In this document: positions 60,830 to 64,000 of the stretch, piece after piece
Layout of the letters: each line of letters opens with the position of its first letter
Numbering within the stretch: position 1 is the first letter of the stretch
Assembly: GCA_023439835.1 (NCBI GenBank)
Contig: JAEXUW010000009.1
Location: 186,001-250,000 of the forward strand
Origin: Bacillota bacterium
Lineage (GTDB): Bacteria; Bacillota; Clostridia; Oscillospirales; Ruminococcaceae
Reading direction: 5' to 3'
DNA length: 64,000 nt
Notes under the pieces: generated by a model
The model's database searches: none
What the model saw: only the letters and a program-made list of their open reading frames with translations
Told to the model about the DNA's origin: nothing
Made by a program: the position numbers and the translations under genes

Positions 60830-63800
60830 TTATGCTTTTTTGACTGCCTTATATCTGCGCTTTTTGCTTAACACTCCAAGAGTTGATACTGATAGAACAC
60901 CAATTACGAAGATTGCCTCTGCTGTTTTGCTTCCGCCTGTTTTCGGGTTATCAGTGGCTTCATCTTCTTTGCTGTTTACAGATGCAACATCCAGAGCTCT
61001 GCTTGTGATGAAATAGTCAGAGCAGTGTGTGATAGTAAAGGTTGCGTTGCCGTTTGAATCAATAATAACTGTTCCACATTCTTCGATTTCACCAGTTTGC
61101 TCATTGAAGAAATATAGATAATATGTTCCTGCGGGGAACAACGCCTTATCTACTTTAATAGTCACCTGAACCGGGAATGCAAACTGAGCATGAACAGTGA
61201 AATTAATCGGTAGAATTCTTACATCAGAAGTCAGGCTGTTTTTAATTTCAGCGATTTTTTCTTTTGCCTTCGGTGACAGCTTTGTTGTATTAACGGTTGA
61301 AATTGCGTCTGTTACCTTTTTGATTTCAGCCTGAATTTGTTCGTCCGTCATTTTCTTCAAAGCTTCTATTTGTTCGTCTGTTGCTTTTGAAAGAAGGATT
61401 TCAGCCTTAATCTCATTAAATTCATTATTTGAAGTCTTTGCAATTTCAATCGGCGCCGGATTTGTATCATTTGCTTCGCCCTTTATTATCTGGGGAATAG
61501 TAGGCGCTGGAGTATAGCTTCCGTCTGATGAGCTTCCACCTGTTAAGCCGCCAGTGTTTCCACCTGTTGAGCCGCCGTTAATGGTGTAATTCGCCGTTAC
61601 AGCAACCGAATTTTCGGGCATTATGAAGGTTGTTGTGCTTGCTGTGCTGTTATCAAAAGTAACCCCGTCGCTGCTGCTCCATCCTGTGAAGGTATAGCCA
61701 CTACGGTTATCCGCCGTAATTGTAATAATCTGTCCCTCGCTATAGTCTCCGCTTCCTGTTCCATTTGTAACTGTAACCGTATAAATTGCATTAACCACAG
61801 TCAGCCTGCCGCTTTCATAGGTAACAGTGTAACTGTCGGCATTTCCGAGCGTTCCGCCGCTGACGTTAATAACAAATTCTGAAACTGTATTTGTGTCGGT
61901 TGCTGTTGTTGAAAGCTCAGGCTCAACTACAAAGCTGTCACCGCTTACAAGACCTTCAACCGAATAGGTAAGCTCAGGCATTTGAGAGCCCTTGATAATG
62001 TTTAGCTTATCGTCAGCAGTTACAGTTATCTGCTTTCTTCCGACCGTCAAAACAACGGACGCCGTAGCGCTGTTATAATTGTCATCGCCTGCCTTTTCAG
62101 TGGTAATAGTCACTGACCCCGCACCGATAATTGTCGCTGTGCTTCCGCTAATTGAAATGACGCCGTTGCCGTCGGGAACAGAATAGGTTACTAATCCGTC
62201 ACCGCTTCCTCCCGTTACCGATAGAGTAAAGGAGCCGTCGCCATAGGTTTTTGTGCCAATGCTGTTGATATTAAGAGTAGCCTGTGCTTGCTTTACGGTA
62301 TCAAAGCTGATTTCGTCGCCTAATGCAAAGTTATAGTTATCATCGCCGTTGTAAACCGCCCTGAAGCTGTAAACCTGATCTGCAAGCCCCGTCCATTCAA
62401 AGGTTGCAACGCCGTTTATCACAGCGACGCTTTGAGCGTCATCAATATTAATATCGCTTCCGCTTGTGGTGTCAATAAACCTTACGGTTCCCGATGGCAA
62501 TGCACCGCCTTCGATTCCGGTCACCGTTGCTGTAAGCATAGCCGTACGATTGCCTGAGGCACCAGATATTTCAGCATCAAGTGCAACAGCAGGGGTAGCC
62601 TTGCTTACTGAGATTGCAACAGTGTCTGTGCTTGAGCTGATTACATAATTATTTAATGTCTGCTCGTTTGGTGTGAATGTCACCTCATAGCCAGAGTTTG
62701 TTATGGTCGGAACAGTATTTCCGTTTGTCCATGCAAAGCTTCCGTATGAAGTGCTTCCGCCTGACAATGTGCTGTCTGACAGTGTCTGACCATAGGTTAT
62801 GCCGCTTGCCGTTGGGAAATTAATAGTCGGCAAAGCAGTAGACTTTTCAATGGTAATTTCAAGAGTGGCCGTCGCGCTATCATAGCCCTCATATTCGTTT
62901 TTCGTGGCTGTTACGATAACACTGCCCGCACCGACGATCGTTGCTATGCTTCCGTTAATTGAAAGAACGCCGTTGCCGTCGGGAACAGAATAGGTCACCA
63001 CACCGTATCCGCTTCCTCCCGTTACCGAAAGGGTAAAGACACCGCCTTCAACGTAAACTTTTTCTCCTACCGGAGTAATAAATAAGGGCTCCTGAGGAGT
63101 TCCGATAATGTAATAAGTGAAGGTAGGAAGATCTAACGGCACTTCATATTTATCTTTATCAGCACCTGTAATCAGATGGGGATTTGTACTGATCCACGCT
63201 TCATGGGGTCCAACGCTCTTTGACAAATGTCCGACGGGTGTGATATTGACATCGTCGCTTTCATAGACCTTGTTTGATATGACAGGGACAGGTCCCTGAA
63301 GCGAATTGTTATAGACAAATTCGCTGCCGCCGGTCCACTCCACTTCAATGTAGCGCTTTTTGACTGTAAATGCTTTGCTTTCAACAACAGTATCTTCAAA
63401 TTCATCACAGCTAAACAGCACTTGGTAATAATATGTGCCTATTGCCGGCATAACTGCGCCGTCTACTGCGACATATTCACCGCCGTAAGGCTTAACCTCA
63501 AGTCTGTAGGTTCCGCTGATGCTTTCTCCGTTAACAGTGGCTGTGAATAAATCCTGAGAGAAGGCGGAGAAAATGTCAGCCCATGTGTCACCGTATTGAG
63601 GTCTTTGCTTTAGAGCAAATGTACTCTCAAACTCAAGACCAACTATCTGATAAGATACCCTGAAAGACTGACCACTGGAATCTGTTTCTCTATACTGTGC
63701 CTTATCACTGCCAGTTACCATTATTCTGGATTGGTAGCTTCCAACAGATGTCGAGCCGTTGTCAAACATAACTAATGCTGCGTCATCATCGCCAACCTTG

Positions 63801-64000
63801 TTGGTTAATATGACTTGAGGCTGCTGTGAAACGCCGGGTTTATAATACAAAATGTCGCTGACTACCTCATATTGAATTGTTCTGAGCCCAACTAAGAAAT
63901 TCTTGCTATATAATTCCCTGTTGATGACTGTGCCGTCATCTGAGTTGAAGATCAGCTTGCAGTTATGAGTAATGGTGTTGCCGCTGCCGTCCACAGCCTT
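60830..64000 (-). CDS. Large Ig-like surface protein with NPKTG sortase signal (5' truncated)
   Basis: At least 1056 residues; the frame runs off the window and the first visible GTG is not a real start. Several Ig-like modules are visible: MBG-type (QITVTADDKLNIIKGSQMPE), two copies of an Ig repeat (FTLSVTGGSG...GAGS), and a Listeria-Bacteroides-type YTVTVTNGTGSGDYSEGQII repeat. A helical stretch precedes the anchor. The C-terminus has DNPKTGGSK, a hydrophobic segment and KKRRYK, a sortase signal. NPKTG fits class B sortase, and srtB is at 41089. Confidence 0.88.
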   Translation of the reverse strand, partial: KAVDGSGNTITHNCKLIFNSDDGTVINRELYSKNFLVGLRTIQYEVVSDILYYKPGVSQQPQVILTNKVGDDDAALVMFDNGSTSVGSYQSRIMVTGSDKAQYRETDSSGQSFRVSYQIVGLEFESTFALKQRPQYGDTWADIFSAFSQDLFTATVNGESISGTYRLEVKPYGGEYVAVDGAVMPAIGTYYYQVLFSCDEFEDTVVESKAFTVKKRYIEVEWTGGSEFVYNNSLQGPVPVISNKVYESDDVNITPVGHLSKSVGPHEAWISTNPHLITGADKDKYEVPLDLPTFTYYIIGTPQEPLFITPVGEKVYVEGGVFTLSVTGGSGYGVVTYSVPDGNGVLSINGSIATIVGAGSVIVTATKNEYEGYDSATATLEITIEKSTALPTINFPTASGITYGQTLSDSTLSGGSTSYGSFAWTNGNTVPTITNSGYEVTFTPNEQTLNNYVISSSTDTVAISVSKATPAVALDAEISGASGNRTAMLTATVTGIEGGALPSGTVRFIDTTSGSDINIDDAQSVAVINGVATFEWTGLADQVYSFRAVYNGDDNYNFALGDEISFDTVKQAQATLNINSIGTKTYGDGSFTLSVTGGSGDGLVTYSVPDGNGVISISGSTATIIGAGSVTITTEKAGDDNYNSATASVVLTVGRKQITVTADDKLNIIKGSQMPELTYSVEGLVSGDSFVVEPELSTTATDTNTVSEFVINVSGGTLGNADSYTVTYESGRLTVVNAIYTVTVTNGTGSGDYSEGQIITITADNRSGYTFTGWSSSDGVTFDNSTASTTTFIMPENSVAVTANYTINGGSTGGNTGGLTGGSSSDGSYTPAPTIPQIIKGEANDTNPAPIEIAKTSNNEFNEIKAEILLSKATDEQIEALKKMTDEQIQAEIKKVTDAISTVNTTKLSPKAKEKIAEIKNSLTSDVRILPINFTVHAQFAFPVQVTIKVDKALFPAGTYYLYFFNEQTGEIEECGTVIIDSNGNATFTITHCSDYFITSRALDVASVNSKEDEATDNPKTGGSKTAEAIFVIGVLSVSTLGVLSKKRRYKAVKKA
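62118..62230. repeat. 113-bp direct repeat, copy 1 (Ig module)
   Basis: Gap-free alignment to 62925-63037, clearly similar with scattered third-position differences. Encodes the TYSVPDGNGVISISGSTAT part of the Ig repeat. Confidence 0.85.
62925..63037. repeat. 113-bp direct repeat, copy 2 (Ig module)
   Basis: Second copy of the 113-bp unit, encoding TYSVPDGNGVLSINGSIAT, 807 bp from copy 1. Confidence 0.85.

Overview
The window reads as a low-to-moderate GC, endospore-forming member of the Clostridia. Gene content points to the Oscillospiraceae/Ruminococcaceae side: a GH94 cellobiose phosphorylase, threonine-rich linkers in secreted proteins, sortase B with an NPKTG-anchored protein, and frequent TTG/GTG starts behind strong GGAGG sites. 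The placement is inferred from content, not from a search. Sporulation genes present are sigK (split), a SpoIID-domain protein, ypeB, spoVS and a CotF-like coat protein.

Most important region, 2.2-8.4 kb: the late mother-cell sigma factor gene sigK is interrupted. Its 5' part (7698-8348, minus) runs through the region 4.2 recognition helix to ...SRSYVS and then hits a foreign stop. The missing 3' end (RIEKKSLSCLKK..., 2258-2328, minus) lies 5.4 kb away. Both junctions carry the same 7 bp, GATACAT (2322-2328 and 7714-7720). Joining them at this core restores one frame and a 232-residue pro-sigma-K. Between them lie a large serine recombinase whose stop is 13 bp from one att core, a 60-residue protein overlapping it, a membrane-anchored Ntn-hydrolase, and an AgrC/AgrA-like two-component system with direct repeats upstream of its own consensus promoter. 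This is a compact skin-like element of about 5392 bp, expected to be excised in the mother cell.

Layout elsewhere. 0-2.1 kb: end of a DHHW-type protein, a CAP-domain lipoprotein, a DUF364 protein. 8.5-13.4 kb: CPA1 antiporter, ppnP, a membrane-anchored protein of unknown function, thiT behind a TPP riboswitch, an unknown membrane protein. 13.5-19.2 kb: uvrC, then rsmD-coaD-coiled-coil-nadA, then a fluoride riboswitch controlling a cation/proton antiporter. 19.2-27.5 kb: GH94 phosphorylase, a second nadA, TSCPD/malic enzyme/PHP operon, PrsA-like foldase, RluA-type synthase. 27.6-34.2 kb: pyrE-radC-uvrB-uvrA and tRNA-Pro(GGG), tRNA-Pro(CGG), tRNA-Leu(CAG). 34.4-45 kb: AraC regulator; minus-strand murA-yycJ-rlmH, CLC channel, SpoIID protein, sortase B, pncC/cinA C-domain, thiI and cysteine desulfurase. 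45.2-60.7 kb: ypeB, two small proteins, a DUF368 transporter, cca, lnt, ymdB, spoVS, a GntR-ABC operon with an inverted-repeat operator, a lipoprotein, lepA-hemW-coat protein, a flavoprotein. The right edge is the C-terminal part of a large Ig-like surface protein.

Themes: spore development (sigK rearrangement, spoVS, coat, germination); fluoride defence (riboswitch-antiporter plus a CLC-F-like gene); nucleotide excision repair (uvrA, uvrB, uvrC); sulfur relay (cysteine desulfurase-ThiI) and surface anchoring (SrtB and an NPKTG substrate). No intergenic stretch exceeds 300 bp apart from the tRNA region.
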